Shown here: in pieces, positions 18,701 through 26,677 of the stretch
How the letters are laid out: the number at the start of each line of letters is the position of its first letter
Numbering within the stretch: the first letter of the stretch is position 1
From: Candidatus Gastranaerophilales bacterium
GTDB taxonomy: Bacteria > Cyanobacteriota > Vampirovibrionia > Gastranaerophilales > Gastranaerophilaceae
NCBI GenBank assembly: GCA_944325705.1
Contig: CALVBB010000004.1
Location: 1-64,000 of the forward strand
Reading direction: 5' to 3'
Length of the DNA: 64,000 nt
Notes under the pieces: model-generated
Told to the model about the DNA's origin: nothing
What the model saw: the letters and a program-made list of their open reading frames with translations, nothing else
Databases searched by the model: none
Position numbers and translations under genes: made by a program

Positions 18701-18846
18701 CATTTGTTGTCCTTATCGCCTTTCAGGTTTCTGAAAGTAGAGCTTTTGACTTCTTCTCGCACGCAGTCGTGAAGGTACTGGCTCAATTTTTTGATAAAAC
18801 TGTTATTAAATGCCGAATTAATTACTTTTGTCGCTTCCTGTAACAT
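15730..18846 (-). CDS. SF1 (Upf1/Dna2-like) helicase with C-terminal nuclease-like domain
   Basis: 1038 residues. Motif I is GPPGTGKSQTI (about 340), with AIIDEASQCD (about 660), GDDKQLPHLSF, a long coiled-coil insertion between (about 430-600), EIGTAHTFQGDERDIILMS and FNVAITRARYKV near 900. The last 100 residues (KLEREIAQSIRELGHKV...GLSADLLVDDKFVIEVDG) resemble a restriction-endonuclease-like fold with D...ExD. Such AAA_11/AAA_12 helicases with a terminal nuclease occur widely in accessory and defence loci, but many are chromosomal with unknown roles. It is monocistronic here. Confidence 0.85.
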   Translation of the reverse strand: MLQEATKVINSAFNNSFIKKLSQYLHDCVREEVKSSTFRNLKGDKDNKWIFLKGEEELLTTNEEYLRLDGSDSKLTELMIQSEMSQKDKYLIYGYMFLVGKSSKTRKQNEFLTPLLYLPCKLERNGVNINCIPQDEILSLNTGALTALMKKSDDDDEVEQLLEGLLEVVPSLPITNEKLEIFLTTLKSIIPEIDITLDSKNNVDEDNISKDLAKEFYEEKITAENVDEIIEEEEHKQKQVKKLEKINLTSQCAIILTKRPSVTAGVLHELTRIAESPSGTYRETALNIINEEFNLSKEKSVPIKDMKTVADFYPITPLSLSDSQERVIKNIDNNKFIAVQGPPGTGKSQTIVNLVAHLIANGKTVLVASRMDKAVDVVADRLNELGAPFLALRAGRLNYQKQLSFQLQDLLSGKVDIDSDFEDSLFADVDDMKQHLDMLKQMENKCEQIIKLENDWHNLSLDVEQQEKAIGNAQFIKTTLKKAEIDTIANIIKTLENNMEKTGFFANIANYGSISQLKKILKLKNFEADYENLGVLKSELEVANLVWRLRKIESDIQKTGNLHVLSEQIRQMKKKQKPLAINILKGRRREALKGLLRDQIKRQRLIVHAKSLVERKKNLQNRILENEDFKPLLEAFPCWCVTTYAISGSLPLKPGMFDVAIIDEASQCDIASCFPILFRAKKAVIVGDDKQLPHLSFLEKAKEQSFLSQYGIPDKYQLMWRFRTNSMFDLADYYSMNSVMLDEHFRSLPPIIEFSNREFYGGRMRVMKKDVGDGKVLETVLVPDGRVDFDATRNLPEIEALVKRLYDIVVEDERKNPDNPVSMGIISPFRAQVEQLKVSVSKVLSDHMVRKHQIEIGTAHTFQGDERDIILMSWAFAPNSFPQSLTFLQKPNLFNVAITRARYKVINFVSRDPKELQEGLFRDYMAYIEEYQNKQQARNNPDIDENIYKNKLEREIAQSIRELGHKVCAGVDIAGLSADLLVDDKFVIEVDGVEDNERSMVSNMKKQSIIERSGFKVNRVTYREWQYSQKACLDRLLM

Positions 18847-18860
18847 TTGATAATCCTCAT

Positions 18861-18925
18861 GTGAAGAGTTAAGTATAAGTGAATGAGATGCTCACTCTTC
18901 ACACTGCACATCTCACTTATAATTC
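18861..18925. repeat. Foldback sequence upstream of the CCA-adding gene
   Basis: GTGAAGAGT (18861-18869) is mirrored by ACTCTTCAC (18894-18902). The region between and beyond also pairs imperfectly (ATAAGTGAATGAGATG with CATCTCACTTAT, ending near 18920). It fills the gap between the helicase and cca starts. It may be a small repeat element or a leader structure. Confidence 0.4.
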
Positions 18926-18948
18926 TATTTTATGTTAAAATAGGCAAT

Positions 18949-20082
18949 ATGAACATCCTTAATATAAATGATACTAAGTTATATTACGTCGGCGGGGTTG
19001 TGCGGGATGAAATTCTCGGACTTGAAAGTTTTGATGTCGATATGGTTTACGAGGGAAACGCAATTGAGTTTGCGGAAAATCGAACCCCTCACCCGTCCTC
19101 CGAACACCCTCTCCCGCAAGGGGCGAGAGAAAATCCGATTGAAATTCTTCAAATAAACGAACCTTTCGGAACAGTACGCGTTAAAATTGACGGACGCTGG
19201 GTTGATATTGCTTCCACACGTGAGGAAGTTTACGAAAGAAAGGGCCATCTGCCGGTCGTCACAAAAATCGGCTGCTCTCTTAAGGATGATGTTATGCGCC
19301 GCGATTTTACAATTAATTCACTGTACAAATCTGCCGTAACCGGCGAAATTATTGATTTCACAGGAGGGCTCAAGGATATAAAAAACAGGACAATCAGAGT
19401 GTTGCATAATAATAGTTTTATTGATGATCCGACAAGGATTATCCGCGCGCTCAAATTTTCGGTGCGTTTCGGGTTTCGGCTTGACGAACACACAAAAAAA
19501 CTTCAGGATGAGTATCTGAAAATTATTAATTACGACATGTGTTATAAACGCATAAAAAAAGAATTAATCGAAACATTCAATCTTAACTCGCAGGCTGCAT
19601 TTGAAAAATTTATAAATGAAGGTATCTATAAGCTTGTAACACCGCAGAATGTTAAACTGCCTGATGTAAATATAGAGGAGCTTGTAAAAAAATACAAAAT
19701 CGAGCACCCGTGGATTATTTACGCAGGAATTCTCGGAGATCTTTCAAGGCTTCCGCTCACAAGAAGCGAACAAAAAATTCTTGACGATTTTAAGGCTGTC
19801 AAAAATCCAGAAACGGATTTTGAAATATACAAGACATTTGAAAAAGCCTCCCCCGAAACAGTTATTCTTTATGCGGTTTTGAAAGATTACAAAAAGACAA
19901 TTCACTATCTTGATAATCTGCGCAAAATAAAGCTTTCAATTACAGGAAAAGACCTGCAAAACGCAGGTCTTCCTCCGTCAGCAAAATACTCGAAAATTTT
20001 TGATGCAGTGCTTGAACAAAAACTCGCCTCGCCCCAAATGTCAAAAGAAGATGAATTAAAGACAGCTATAGAGTTATTTTGA
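18949..20082 (+). CDS. cca: CCA tRNA nucleotidyltransferase / poly(A) polymerase family protein
   Basis: ATG 18949 is preferred over the longer open frame, because the protein then starts just before the catalytic head: YYVGGVVRDEILG (GGxVRD) at 11-23 and ESFDVDMVYEG with the metal-binding DxD. Then RRDFTINSLY and the ERhxxE-like FIDDPTRIIRALKFSVRFGF follow. Product 377 residues, normal for the bacterial class II family that adds or repairs the 3' CCA of tRNAs. Residues about 46-63 are an insertion encoded by a palindromic repeat. It is convergent with, and overlaps by nine bases, the small HTH gene. Confidence 0.88.
   Translation: MNILNINDTKLYYVGGVVRDEILGLESFDVDMVYEGNAIEFAENRTPHPSSEHPLPQGARENPIEILQINEPFGTVRVKIDGRWVDIASTREEVYERKGHLPVVTKIGCSLKDDVMRRDFTINSLYKSAVTGEIIDFTGGLKDIKNRTIRVLHNNSFIDDPTRIIRALKFSVRFGFRLDEHTKKLQDEYLKIINYDMCYKRIKKELIETFNLNSQAAFEKFINEGIYKLVTPQNVKLPDVNIEELVKKYKIEHPWIIYAGILGDLSRLPLTRSEQKILDDFKAVKNPETDFEIYKTFEKASPETVILYAVLKDYKKTIHYLDNLRKIKLSITGKDLQNAGLPPSAKYSKIFDAVLEQKLASPQMSKEDELKTAIELF
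19084..19133 (+). repeat. In-frame palindromic repeat inside cca
   Basis: The run CCCCTCACCCGTCC and then CCCTCTCCC-GCAA-GGGGCGAGAG is a hairpin-forming, GC-rich segment in an AT-rich gene. It encodes PHPSSEHPLPQGARE, a peptide type well known from dispersed palindromes that read as ...PLPQGER.... It sits between the catalytic DxD strand and the next conserved strand of the head domain, and the frame is kept. Confidence 0.7.
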
Positions 20083-20298
20083 TTTATGCTTCGGTATAAA
20101 TTCAAGATCGTATCCCAGAATGTCAGCAATCACATAGGCTTCCTCAAGCCTTAATGATTTAATTTTCAGTTTGCTGGATAAACTAGCAAGGGTATAATTC
20201 TTGCCGGTCTTTTCTGTCATCAACTCAGCAAGCTTTGTCAGCGTCACTCCGTTCAGTGACAACAGTGAATGTATTATTCTTTTGACATTTTTACCCAT
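20074..20298 (-). CDS. Small helix-turn-helix protein, 74 aa
   Basis: The product has VTLTKLAELMTEKTGKNYTLASLSSKLKIKSLRLEEAY, an XRE/Cro-like HTH, and ends LGYDLEFIPKHKSK, a tail common in small phage-like or LLM-type regulators ("ADILGYDL"). It is preceded by a promoter on the minus strand. Its target is unknown. The end overlaps the cca stop. Confidence 0.75.
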   Translation of the reverse strand: MGKNVKRIIHSLLSLNGVTLTKLAELMTEKTGKNYTLASLSSKLKIKSLRLEEAYVIADILGYDLEFIPKHKSK

Positions 20299-20305
20299 TA
20301 ATAAA

Positions 20306-20333
20306 ATTATAGTTAATTTGACAAAAAGTCTAA
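20306..20333 (-). promoter_or_regulatory. Promoter of the small HTH gene
   Basis: Minus-strand TTAGAC (20333-20328), 16 bases, TATAAT (20311-20306), eight bases before the ATG of the HTH gene. It overlaps a plus-strand promoter-like sequence. Confidence 0.5.
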
Positions 20334-20346
20334 AATATATTATATT
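20318..20346 (+). promoter_or_regulatory. Plus-strand promoter-like sequence facing a terminator
   Basis: TTGACA (20318-20323), 17 bases, TATATT (20341-20346). Nothing codes on the plus strand downstream until the bidirectional terminator ending near 20490, so it could drive a small RNA of about 135 bases. It overlaps the HTH gene promoter on the other strand. Confidence 0.4.
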
Positions 20347-20456
20347 TATTATGAAATATCATTAAATATAAGGATATACAACTAATATAATTACAGATAT
20401 TTTTTTATTTGTCTTACGGTGTGAGTAATCATTGCTGGACTATGAAAAAGGACAAA

Positions 20457-20485
20457 AAAGCCGCTCCAACAGCAGGAACGGCTTT
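20457..20485 (-). terminator. Terminator of the fabD-fabG-acpP-fabF operon
   Basis: AAAGCCG(C)TCC, loop, GGA(A)CGGCTTT. On the minus strand it is followed by TTTTTTGTCC, 23 bases past the fabF stop. The plus strand is followed by ATTTTTAT, so it may be bidirectional. Confidence 0.8.
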
Positions 20486-20507
20486 ATTTTTATATACCAC
20501 ACACTAA

Positions 20508-21761
20508 CTACACAAATTCTTTCAATATAATAGTTGCGTTCTGACCGCCGAAACCGAACGAGTTTGACAGTGCAGTATGAATTTCAGCTTTTCTTGCTTT
20601 ATGCGGAACATAATCCAGATTAGCAACTTTTTCATCCTGATTATCAAGGTTAATTGTCGGCGGTACAAGGTTTTCATTAATTGCTTTAATGCAGGCAATA
20701 GCCTCCACAGCACCGGTCGCCCCAAGAAGATGTCCGTGCATGCTTTTTGTAGAACTTACCATAAGTTTAGGGTTTTTAGCTTTGTCGCCGAAAACTCCTG
20801 CAATGGCATGAGATTCTGCAATATCACCAAGCCCTGTACTTGTTCCGTGAGCATTGATATAGTCAATATCTTCCGGTTTCAAACCTGCGTCCTCAAGTGC
20901 AAACTGCATAGAATGGCTTGCACCTTTACCTTCAGGATCCGGAGCAACAACATCATAAGCATCGGCTGTCTGACCGTAACCTGCTATTTCTGCATAAATA
21001 TGTGCACCGCGTTTTTTAGCATGCTCGTATTCCTCAAGAATAAGCACACCTGCACCCTCGCTCATTACAAATCCGTCCCTGTCAACATCCCACGGACGTG
21101 ATGCTTTTTGAGGGTCATCATTGCGTTTGGAAAGTGTTCTTGCGCTCGAGAATGCACCGATACCTACGTCGCAGATAGTAGCTTCGCACCCGCCGGCAAC
21201 CATTATATCAGCATCTCCGTACTGAATAGCTCTGAATGCGTCGCCTATTGAATGTGTACCGGTTGCACAGGCTGAAACTACAACTTTATTTATACCTTTA
21301 AATCCGTATTTCATTGAAATTCTGCCTGATGCCATATTCACAATCATCATAGGAATTGTAAACGGAGAACATTTGTTAGGGCCTTTTTCAAGAATACGTA
21401 CATGATTCTCTTCAAATGTGCGGAAACCGCCGGCTGCAGAACTTACAACAACACCTATTTTGTAAGGGTCAACATCATTAACTTCATCCAGTTTTGCATC
21501 TTTAACAGCTTCATCAGCAGCAATCATGGCAAACTGAATAAATCTATCCATCTTTTTTGCTTCTTTGGCATCAAGATATTCTTCCGGATTAAAGCTTTTC
21601 ACCTCCCCGGCAATTTTTACAACGTGTTTTGAAACGTCAATAATATCAGGAACACCAATTCCGCTCTTACCTTCAACAAGACTCTGCCAGAATTTATCAA
21701 CGCCTACACCGAAAGGCGATACAGCACCCAGTCCTGTGATTACAACTCTTCTCTTAGTCAT
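20508..21761 (-). CDS. fabF: 3-oxoacyl-[acyl-carrier-protein] synthase II
   Basis: 417 residues, full length. The thiolase-fold condensing enzyme has the nucleophile in VVSACATGTHSIGDA (about residue 166) and the two histidines in NAHGTSTGLGD and SMHGHLLGATGAVE. It elongates acyl-ACP with malonyl-ACP in the cytosol. It is the last gene of the fab cluster, 105 bases after acpP, and is followed by a clear terminator. Confidence 0.97.
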   Translation of the reverse strand: MTKRRVVITGLGAVSPFGVGVDKFWQSLVEGKSGIGVPDIIDVSKHVVKIAGEVKSFNPEEYLDAKEAKKMDRFIQFAMIAADEAVKDAKLDEVNDVDPYKIGVVVSSAAGGFRTFEENHVRILEKGPNKCSPFTIPMMIVNMASGRISMKYGFKGINKVVVSACATGTHSIGDAFRAIQYGDADIMVAGGCEATICDVGIGAFSSARTLSKRNDDPQKASRPWDVDRDGFVMSEGAGVLILEEYEHAKKRGAHIYAEIAGYGQTADAYDVVAPDPEGKGASHSMQFALEDAGLKPEDIDYINAHGTSTGLGDIAESHAIAGVFGDKAKNPKLMVSSTKSMHGHLLGATGAVEAIACIKAINENLVPPTINLDNQDEKVANLDYVPHKARKAEIHTALSNSFGFGGQNATIILKEFV

Positions 21762-21866
21762 CTCTTTACCTTTTTATCCTCTTAAAATTTACGAGGGGAA
21801 AACAATATTCAATTTTCACCCTCGTAATTTAAAAATATCCAGCTTAAAAAGCCCGATTACACCCGC

Positions 21867-22097
21867 TTATGAGTGTGAATCAATGTAGTCAACAGCGTCT
21901 TTAACTGTCTGGATTTTTTCAGCTTCTTCATCAGGAATTTCGCAGCCGAATTCTTCTTCAAAAGCCATAACCAATTCAACAGTATCTAATGAATCAGCAC
22001 CGAGATCAGCAGTAAAGCTAGCTTCCGGAGTAACCAGAGCTTCATCAACGCTTAATTGATCTACTACAACTTTTTTAACTTTGTCAAATGTACTCAT
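21867..22097 (-). CDS. acpP: Acyl carrier protein
   Basis: 76 residues. The 4'-phosphopantetheine attachment site is in [19 protein letters not shown] (Ser about 36). Acidic four-helix protein of normal length. It carries the growing chain for the Fab enzymes encoded around it. It lies between fabG (115 bases upstream) and fabF. Confidence 0.97.
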   Translation of the reverse strand: MSTFDKVKKVVVDQLSVDEALVTPEASFTADLGADSLDTVELVMAFEEEFGCEIPDEEAEKIQTVKDAVDYIDSHS

Positions 22098-22212
22098 CTT
22101 CTTTACCTCATTTAATTTAATTGTATACTATACTTTGTCATTTTATATTATATCCGGCACATAAATTTTTTGCAAGGAATTTACATACACGCATGATTTT
22201 TGTTAAAAATCT

Positions 22213-22938
22213 TTATATAATTAATCCCCCGTCAACTTCCAGCACCTGACCGGTTACGTAATCTGCGTCGACTGCAAGGAATTTAACGGCTTTTGCAATA
22301 TCTTCGGGCTCACCGAGGCGTTTCAGCGGAATATAGTCTGTAAATTTAGAGGTGTCTAAATCCTTTGTCATATCTGTGTTAATAAACCCAGGAGCGATTG
22401 CATTCACTCTGATACCGCGCGAACCTAGTTCTTTTGCGAGGGTTTTTGTTAAACCGATAAGACCGGCTTTAGCAGCAGAATAGTTTGCCTGACCTGCATT
22501 ACCTGATACGCCTACAACGCTTGACATATTTACAATTGCGCCGCTTCTCTGCTTCATCATAACCTTAACAACAGGCTGGGATACATAAAACGCGCTTGAA
22601 AGGTTTGTGTTAATTACAGCATCCCAGTTTTCAGCACTCATACGCATAAATAAACCGTCGCGTGTGATACCAGCGTTGTTTACAAGTACATCAATCCTGC
22701 CGAATTTTGCAAGAACATCTTCAACACCTTTTGCTGCTTCTTCTTTATTGGAAACGTCAAACTTAAACGCTGCAGCTTCAACGCCAAAAGCTTTCAATTC
22801 TTCAACTGTTTTATTTGCGGCTTCCACATTGCCCGCAAAATTCACGGCAATATCATAACCGGCTTTTGCAAGTTCCATTGCGCAGGCTTTTCCTATTCCG
22901 CGGGAAGCCCCTGTGATTAATGCTAATTTTTCAGACAT
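22213..22938 (-). CDS. fabG: 3-oxoacyl-[acyl-carrier-protein] reductase
   Basis: 241 residues, short-chain dehydrogenase fold. ITGASRGIGKACA is the NADPH-binding glycine motif; LVNNAG, then the catalytic Ser in NMSSVVG and YSAAKAG (Tyr-x3-Lys) follow. It reduces 3-oxoacyl-ACP. The start overlaps the fabD end by 16 bases, so it is translationally coupled. Confidence 0.97.
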   Translation of the reverse strand: MSEKLALITGASRGIGKACAMELAKAGYDIAVNFAGNVEAANKTVEELKAFGVEAAAFKFDVSNKEEAAKGVEDVLAKFGRIDVLVNNAGITRDGLFMRMSAENWDAVINTNLSSAFYVSQPVVKVMMKQRSGAIVNMSSVVGVSGNAGQANYSAAKAGLIGLTKTLAKELGSRGIRVNAIAPGFINTDMTKDLDTSKFTDYIPLKRLGEPEDIAKAVKFLAVDADYVTGQVLEVDGGLII

Positions 22939-23882
22939 AACAGCTCCTCTTTTAAACTTTCTACTGTCGCATCAAGTGATGCTTTATCAAATATATTAAA
23001 TACTTTTGCCTCCGGTGCAATCTTTTTGTTTAAACCGGCAAGAACTTTCCCCGGCCCAATTTCTACAAAGATTTCAACGCCATCCGATACCATTTTCTGA
23101 ATAGTTTGTGTCCAGTGAACTGATGAGTAAATCTGCTGCGGCATTTTTACTCTGAAATCAGCAGCGGAAGTTGTAGGCTGCGCGTCAACGTTTGTGATTA
23201 CCGGAATTGAAGCATTATTTAATTCCAGACCGGACACAAATTTTTCAAATTCTTTGCCGGCAGGTTCCATAAATTTTGAATGAAAAGCCCCTGATACAGC
23301 AAGCGGCACAACTCTTCGGGCACCTTTTGCAAGCAAAAGTTCGCCTGCTTTTGCAACGGCTGCTTCATCCCCTGTTATAACGACCTGCGCAGGAGAATTG
23401 TAGTTTGCAACATCAACATAACCTGCGCTTGAGGCTTCTTGAAGAGATTCTTTCAAAGCTTCTTCCGTGGAATTTAAAACAGCTGCCATGGCGCCGCCTT
23501 TAGTTGCGCCCATAAGGTCTGCTCTTTTCTGAATAGCTTTTAAGGTATTTTCCAGCGACATAACGCCTGCTGCGTACATGGCGCAGTATTCACCTAAAGA
23601 ATGTCCTGCAACATAAGCCGGAATAACATCACATTTATCTCTCAAAGCTTCCAGTGCCGCAATTGACATCGCAACAATACATGGCTGGGTGTTAACAGTC
23701 TGTTTCAAAGCCTCATCCGGCCCTTCAAAGCACAGAGTTGTAATACTTTTGCCTAAGACTTCATCTGCAGTATCGAAAACGTTTTTAGCGCTTTCTGAGC
23801 TTTCATAAAGGTCTTTTCCCATGCCGGCAGCCTGAGAACCCTGCCCCGGAAAAAGAAACGCAACTTTTTTGGTCATATTCAT
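22923..23882 (-). CDS. fabD: Malonyl-CoA:ACP transacylase
   Basis: 319 residues. FLFPGQGSQAAGMGKDL at the start, the nucleophile in VAGHSLGEYCA (about 93), and GAFHSKFMEPA with the catalytic His. It loads malonyl on ACP. It is the first gene after a 225-base gap from fabH, with its own promoter, and is coupled to fabG. Confidence 0.97.
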   Translation of the reverse strand: MNMTKKVAFLFPGQGSQAAGMGKDLYESSESAKNVFDTADEVLGKSITTLCFEGPDEALKQTVNTQPCIVAMSIAALEALRDKCDVIPAYVAGHSLGEYCAMYAAGVMSLENTLKAIQKRADLMGATKGGAMAAVLNSTEEALKESLQEASSAGYVDVANYNSPAQVVITGDEAAVAKAGELLLAKGARRVVPLAVSGAFHSKFMEPAGKEFEKFVSGLELNNASIPVITNVDAQPTTSAADFRVKMPQQIYSSVHWTQTIQKMVSDGVEIFVEIGPGKVLAGLNKKIAPEAKVFNIFDKASLDATVESLKEELLCLKN

Positions 23883-23910
23883 ATCCCTCTCTATTCACAT
23901 CTATGCGAAA

Positions 23911-23938
23911 ATTATACTACAAAAAACCTGGAAGTAAA
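23911..23938 (-). promoter_or_regulatory. Promoter before fabD
   Basis: Minus-strand TTTACT (23938-23933), 16 bases, TATAAT (23916-23911), about 29 bases before fabD. It suggests that fabD-fabG-acpP-fabF can be transcribed apart from the rpmF-plsX-fabH block. The rest of the 225-base gap shows no gene. Confidence 0.55.
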
Positions 23939-24107
23939 TAATCTTCTTTTCTCGTGTTTATACTCTTTTATACACACATTGCTTATGCCTTTAAAAAATA
24001 ATTCCGGCTCTTTTAAAACTAAAGTTAATAAGCACTTCTCCGAGTTTTTTCGCTGCATTTTCCAGAAATGATATATCAAAGGTTTATTCTCTCACAACTC
24101 TCCTGAT

Positions 24108-25118
24108 TTAGCAGATGCCTTCTCTTAATCTTACGATAGCGCCGCCCCAGGTCATGCCTGCACCGAAACCGCAAAGAACAGCAGTTGTACCGAGTTTAAC
24201 ATTACCTTTTTCAACGCTTTCCGCAAGCGCGATAGGAATTGATGCTGCAGATGTGTTGCCGTAGTATTTAATATTTGTAACAACTTTTTCATCGCTGTAT
24301 CCAAGACGTTCCTGAACCGCCTGAATAATTCTGATATTTGCCTGATGCGGAATAAGATAATCTATATCATCAGGTTTCAGACCTGCATCTGTAATTAAGT
24401 TTTCAACATAATGAGGCAGAATTTTTGCAACAAATGTGTAGACACCTCTGCCGTTCATTCTGATACCTTTCGGTTTTTCTTCATACTGTTCAACAAGCGG
24501 GCAGTTTTTGCCGTCAAAAGAAAGTTCAATTAAGTGACCGTAGTTTCCGTCAGCCTTAATATCAACCGCAATAATATCATCAACACCATCTTCTGCAACA
24601 GTCATAACCATTGCTCCGGCACCGTCGCCGAAAAGAATTGAGGTGCTTCTGTCCTGCCAGTTTACAAGCCTTGAATTGTTATCGGTTGCAACTATAAGAA
24701 TTTTTTTATACATACCGGAATTAATGTATGCTTTGGCAATACTCATGCCGTAAATCAAGCCGGAGCATGCCGCTGTAATATCAAAAGCCGGAACAGGTTT
24801 TGTAATCCCGAGCCTTTGATGTATATGGCAGGCAATTGCCGGATACAAATCAGGAGGAGCCGAAGATGCAGCAAGAATTAGGTCAATTTCATCCGGCTGA
24901 ATTTTTGCTTTTTCAAGCGCTCTTTTTGCTGCCTCAAAACCTAAATCTATTGCGTTTTCCTCACCGGATACTACGCGGCGTTCTTTTATGCCTGTACGGG
25001 TATAAATCCACTCGTCAGATGTTTCGTACAATTTTGTCAAATCATCATTTGTGATAACTGTTTCGGGTAAACTGTATCCAACACCGGCTATACGCACCGG
25101 AATTAATTTATCTGTCAT
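24108..25118 (-). CDS. fabH: 3-oxoacyl-[acyl-carrier-protein] synthase III
   Basis: 336 residues. Catalytic Cys in DITAACSGLIYGM (about 118), His in LIPHQANIRIIQAV and Asn in YYGNTSAASIP, the FabH triad. It starts fatty acid synthesis from acetyl-CoA and malonyl-ACP. It begins three bases after plsX, the conserved plsX-fabH pair. Confidence 0.97.
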   Translation of the reverse strand: MTDKLIPVRIAGVGYSLPETVITNDDLTKLYETSDEWIYTRTGIKERRVVSGEENAIDLGFEAAKRALEKAKIQPDEIDLILAASSAPPDLYPAIACHIHQRLGITKPVPAFDITAACSGLIYGMSIAKAYINSGMYKKILIVATDNNSRLVNWQDRSTSILFGDGAGAMVMTVAEDGVDDIIAVDIKADGNYGHLIELSFDGKNCPLVEQYEEKPKGIRMNGRGVYTFVAKILPHYVENLITDAGLKPDDIDYLIPHQANIRIIQAVQERLGYSDEKVVTNIKYYGNTSAASIPIALAESVEKGNVKLGTTAVLCGFGAGMTWGGAIVRLREGIC

Positions 25119-25121
25119 TCT

Positions 25122-26180
25122 TTATTCCTCATAAAACTTAGCAATTTTATCGTTAATGCCTGTTTCAACAGCATATTTAGCAACTTTAACAGCATTTTTA
25201 ATAGCGTAAGCTTTGCTTCTGCCATGTGAAATTACTGTAATACCTTTTACACCAAGCAATAGAGCACCGCCAAATTCTTCATAATTAATTTTTGTATAAA
25301 TTCTCTTCATGAATGGTTTTGCCAAAAGACCGATAACCTTGCCTAGCAAATCCGCTTTAAATTCCTGTTTAAGCATTCTGAAAAGCATCTGCGAAGTACC
25401 TTCCGTAACCTTCAATGCAACATTTCCGACAAAACCGTCGCAAACAACAACATCGCATACGCTCAGGAAAATTTCTTTGCCTTCAATATTTCCGACAAAG
25501 TTAATTTTCTCCTGATGTTCCTCAAGAAGCTTATAAGTCTGCTGTGCAAGTTCATTACCTTTGCCTGCTTCTTCACCTATGTTCAAAACACCGACACGCG
25601 GATGTTCAATACCCAGAACATTTTTAGAAAAAGTTGCACCCATAATTGCAAATTGATAAAGCATTTCCGGAGTACAGTTGCTGTTAGCACCGCCGTCGAT
25701 TACAACGATAGGCTTTTTAATAGTAGGAAGCGTAACCGCAATCGCAGGTCTGTCAATACCAGGAAGCCTGCCAAGACCAAAAAGACTTGATGCCATAGCT
25801 GCACCTGTAGAACCTGCTGCCACAACGGCATCAGAACTTCCCTGTGCGACAGCATCAACCGCAAGAACAATCGATGACTTTTTCTTTTTGCGAATAGCCT
25901 GTCCCGGAGCTTCGCCCATTTCGATTATTTCATTGGCATGGGTAATTTTTATGTCAAGCTTGCTTGTGTCAATTTTAATACGTTTAAGCTTTTTACCGCC
26001 TTTACCGCAATCAGAATAAAAGCCGTCCTGACTGATTTTATCAAGTTCCTGCTCAATCTTATCCTGTTTGCCTACTAATTCAATAGCCACTCCGTATTCG
26101 TAAGCACCCCAGACAGCTCCTGCTACAATTTCATGAGGAGCATGGTCACCGCCCATTGCGTCAATTGCTATTCTTGTCAT
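25122..26180 (-). CDS. plsX: Phosphate acyltransferase
   Basis: 352 residues. RIAIDAMGGDHAP at the N-terminus and AAGSTGAAMA plus DGFVGNVALKVTEG in the body are PlsX hallmarks. It makes acyl-phosphate from acyl-ACP for phospholipid synthesis (with PlsY, not in window). It contains a lysine- and glycine-rich insertion near residue 63 (GKGGKKLKRIKI), not unusual for the family. It follows rpmF and precedes fabH, the order kept in many bacteria. Confidence 0.97.
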   Translation of the reverse strand: MTRIAIDAMGGDHAPHEIVAGAVWGAYEYGVAIELVGKQDKIEQELDKISQDGFYSDCGKGGKKLKRIKIDTSKLDIKITHANEIIEMGEAPGQAIRKKKKSSIVLAVDAVAQGSSDAVVAAGSTGAAMASSLFGLGRLPGIDRPAIAVTLPTIKKPIVVIDGGANSNCTPEMLYQFAIMGATFSKNVLGIEHPRVGVLNIGEEAGKGNELAQQTYKLLEEHQEKINFVGNIEGKEIFLSVCDVVVCDGFVGNVALKVTEGTSQMLFRMLKQEFKADLLGKVIGLLAKPFMKRIYTKINYEEFGGALLLGVKGITVISHGRSKAYAIKNAVKVAKYAVETGINDKIAKFYEE

Positions 26181-26217
26181 GTTTCCCTCTCAAATCTAGT
26201 TTAACGGTTAAATTGGT

Positions 26218-26248
26218 GAATGGCTGAGGCCGAGGCTTTCAGCCATTC
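26218..26248 (-). promoter_or_regulatory. Hairpin between rpmF and plsX
   Basis: A perfect ten-base stem (GAATGGCTGA / TCAGCCATTC) with an 11-base loop stands ten bases past the rpmF stop. No U-run follows on the minus strand, so it may be an RNA-processing or stability element separating the highly expressed rpmF from the fab genes. Confidence 0.5.
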
Positions 26249-26258
26249 ATTATCAATT

Positions 26259-26639
26259 TTATTTTTCTTCGGTTTCAGAAGTTTCTTCAGCCGGAGTTTC
26301 TTCTTTTACTTCAACTGCTTCTGATTTTACTTCTTCAACTTTAGCCTCTTCAGCAGGAGCGCTTATTTCGGAAGCTTTTTCTTCAACTTTTACTTCTTCC
26401 TTAACTTCAGCCTTTTTAGAAGATTTTTTAGCCGGTTTAGTTTCAACAGCTGTTTCTTCTTTTCTGTCTTTAAGGCTTACCGGCTGTCCTTTGTAAGTGC
26501 CGCAAGCTGTACATACTGTGTGTGTTAATACTGTTGCACCGCAGTTAGGGCATTTAGTAGTTTCCGGTTTTAAAGCTTTCCAGTTGCTTCTTCTGTGTCC
26601 TTGTGCGGAATGTCCTGTTCTTTTCTTTGGTACTGCCAT
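26259..26639 (-). CDS. rpmF: 50S ribosomal protein L32 with long acidic C-terminal extension
   Basis: Residues 1-57 are an ordinary L32: MAVPKKRTGHSAQGHRRSNW, then the zinc ribbon CPNCGA...CTACGTYKG. Normal L32 is 55-60 residues; here about 69 more follow, made of Lys, Glu, Ala and Val (KKSSKKAEVKEEVKVEEK and onward), strongly acidic at the end. The start has AGGAAA upstream. It is the usual neighbour of yceD and plsX. The tail is probably disordered; its role is unknown. Confidence 0.95.
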   Translation of the reverse strand: MAVPKKRTGHSAQGHRRSNWKALKPETTKCPNCGATVLTHTVCTACGTYKGQPVSLKDRKEETAVETKPAKKSSKKAEVKEEVKVEEKASEISAPAEEAKVEEVKSEAVEVKEETPAEETSETEEK

Positions 26640-26677
26640 TTTTGTTTTTCCTTTATGTTTTCCTACTACTTATATTT

